Shown here: positions 63,691 through 64,000 of the stretch, in pieces
How positions within the stretch are numbered: position 1 is the first letter of the stretch
Layout of the letters: each line of letters opens with the position of its first letter
Origin: Coptis chinensis
Taxonomy: Eukaryota > Streptophyta > Magnoliopsida > Ranunculales > Ranunculaceae
Length of the DNA: 64,000 nucleotides
Direction of reading: 5' to 3'
Assembly (NCBI GenBank): GCA_015680905.1
Contig: CM027381.1
Coordinates: forward strand, 70,421,501-70,485,500
Translations under genes and position numbers: made by a program
The notes under the pieces: model-generated
Database searches by the model: none
The model's input: only the letters and a program-made list of their open reading frames with translations
What the model was told of the DNA's origin: nothing

Positions 63691-63845
63691 CCAACTACCA
63701 TCTCACATCAGTTCGTCATACAACATGTACTGACCTCAGTAGCATGGTTGGTATTTCTGTTCACGTCTGTTCGCCTCCTCACTTATGCTCAACACGCGCC
63801 ACAGTTTTCTCTCAGTAGATCGCTTCAATGTACAAAATGACCTAC

Positions 63846-63858
63846 TGAGAGGGGGCTG
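63846..63858 (+). promoter_or_regulatory. Tat polypurine tract
   Basis: TGAGAGGGGGCTG directly before the TGTGAGGG start of the 3' LTR. Confidence 0.88.
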
Positions 63859-64000
63859 TGTGAGGGAGTGATATTCTCATTCAGGAATATTAGGCATGTG
63901 TCCAGCATAATAGAAATACCATACCGACTTCATGTCCTCGTCCTCTGAGCTGGCTTCGGAGCGACTCACTTCATCAACTCGCACACCCGATCTATGAGAT
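63859..64000 (+). repeat. Tat 3' LTR, truncated by the window end
   Basis: It matches 43834-43987, beginning TGTGAGGGAGTGATATTCTC, with a ~12-bp deletion near 63890 and few substitutions. Confidence 0.92.

Larger units (their letters stand above)
43834..64000 (+). mobile_element. Tat-lineage Ty3/gypsy retrotransposon, over 20 kb, 3' LTR cut by window end
   Basis: It opens with TGTGAGGGAGTGATATTCTC at 43834, and the same sequence recurs at 63859 after a purine tract, giving both LTRs. Between them are the PBS, gag, a retropepsin, RT, RNase H, a second archaeal-type RNase H, integrase, and a very long 3' region with tandem repeats and antisense genes. The second RNase H and the extended 3' region with antisense ORFs are known for the Tat/Ogre/Retand group. 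All sense genes carry stops. Three later insertions lie inside: 46691-47068, 50370-57723 and 58979-59326. Subtracting them leaves over 12 kb for the element itself. Confidence 0.9.

Overview
The window is nuclear DNA of a flowering plant, most likely a eudicot with a repeat-rich genome. The evidence is introns with GT/AG borders, plant-specific gene families (an LLM-domain GATA factor, TIR1/AFB auxin-receptor and plant flippase fragments), plant lineages of Ty3/gypsy retrotransposons (Athila, Tat, chromovirus), a Mutator-like transposon and several MITE families. Only two genes look intact: a three-exon B-class GATA factor (38805-39411) and a two-exon gene of unknown function (42705-43521). 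They sit in a small genic island that also holds a broken fragment of a 26S proteasome RPT5 gene (40869-41100). Everything else I can assign is transposable-element DNA.

Left part. Positions 1 to about 12840 are the 3' part of an Athila-lineage element on the + strand (protease, RT, RNase H and integrase remnants, extra downstream ORFs, polypurine tract, 3' LTR with three ~187-bp internal repeats). At about 14880-19149 lies an Athila-type LTR on the minus strand with its primer-binding site. It is split by a 2435-bp solo LTR of another family (15814-18248, target duplication ACTAG). Positions 19150-24100 are gene-poor and hold MITEs, each located by terminal repeats and most by exact target duplications.

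Middle. A 12.2-kb Mutator-like element (24109-36357, 9-bp duplication ATTATATTT) carries a decayed MuDR-type transposase. A 5.9-kb minus-strand chromovirus (28296-34203, duplication TGCCC, LTRs differing at only two visible positions) is inserted inside the transposase gene. Further MITEs, one nested in another, follow up to the GATA gene.

Right part. From 43834 past the window end runs a Tat-lineage element over 20 kb long: 574-bp 5' LTR, PBS, gag, protease, RT/RNase H, second RNase H, integrase, a long 3' region, PPT and the start of the 3' LTR. Its 3' region carries an antisense spliced gene (60996-63338) with its own TATA box and G-boxes, and a tandem duplicate of that gene's second half (58758-60177). 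Three elements have landed in it: a Mutator-type MITE, a hAT-type MITE, and a 7.35-kb minus-strand LTR element (50370-57723).

That 7.35-kb element is the most interesting object here. It has 289-bp LTRs, a GCTCT duplication, a PBS and a PPT, but no gag or pol that I can find. Its interior holds most of a TIR1/AFB F-box auxin-receptor coding sequence joined in the same sense to part of a P4-ATPase lipid flippase, plus arrays of short tandem repeats. The receptor part was later split by an Athila-type solo LTR (54448-56011, duplication CATCA). It looks like a non-autonomous retrotransposon that captured host transcripts.
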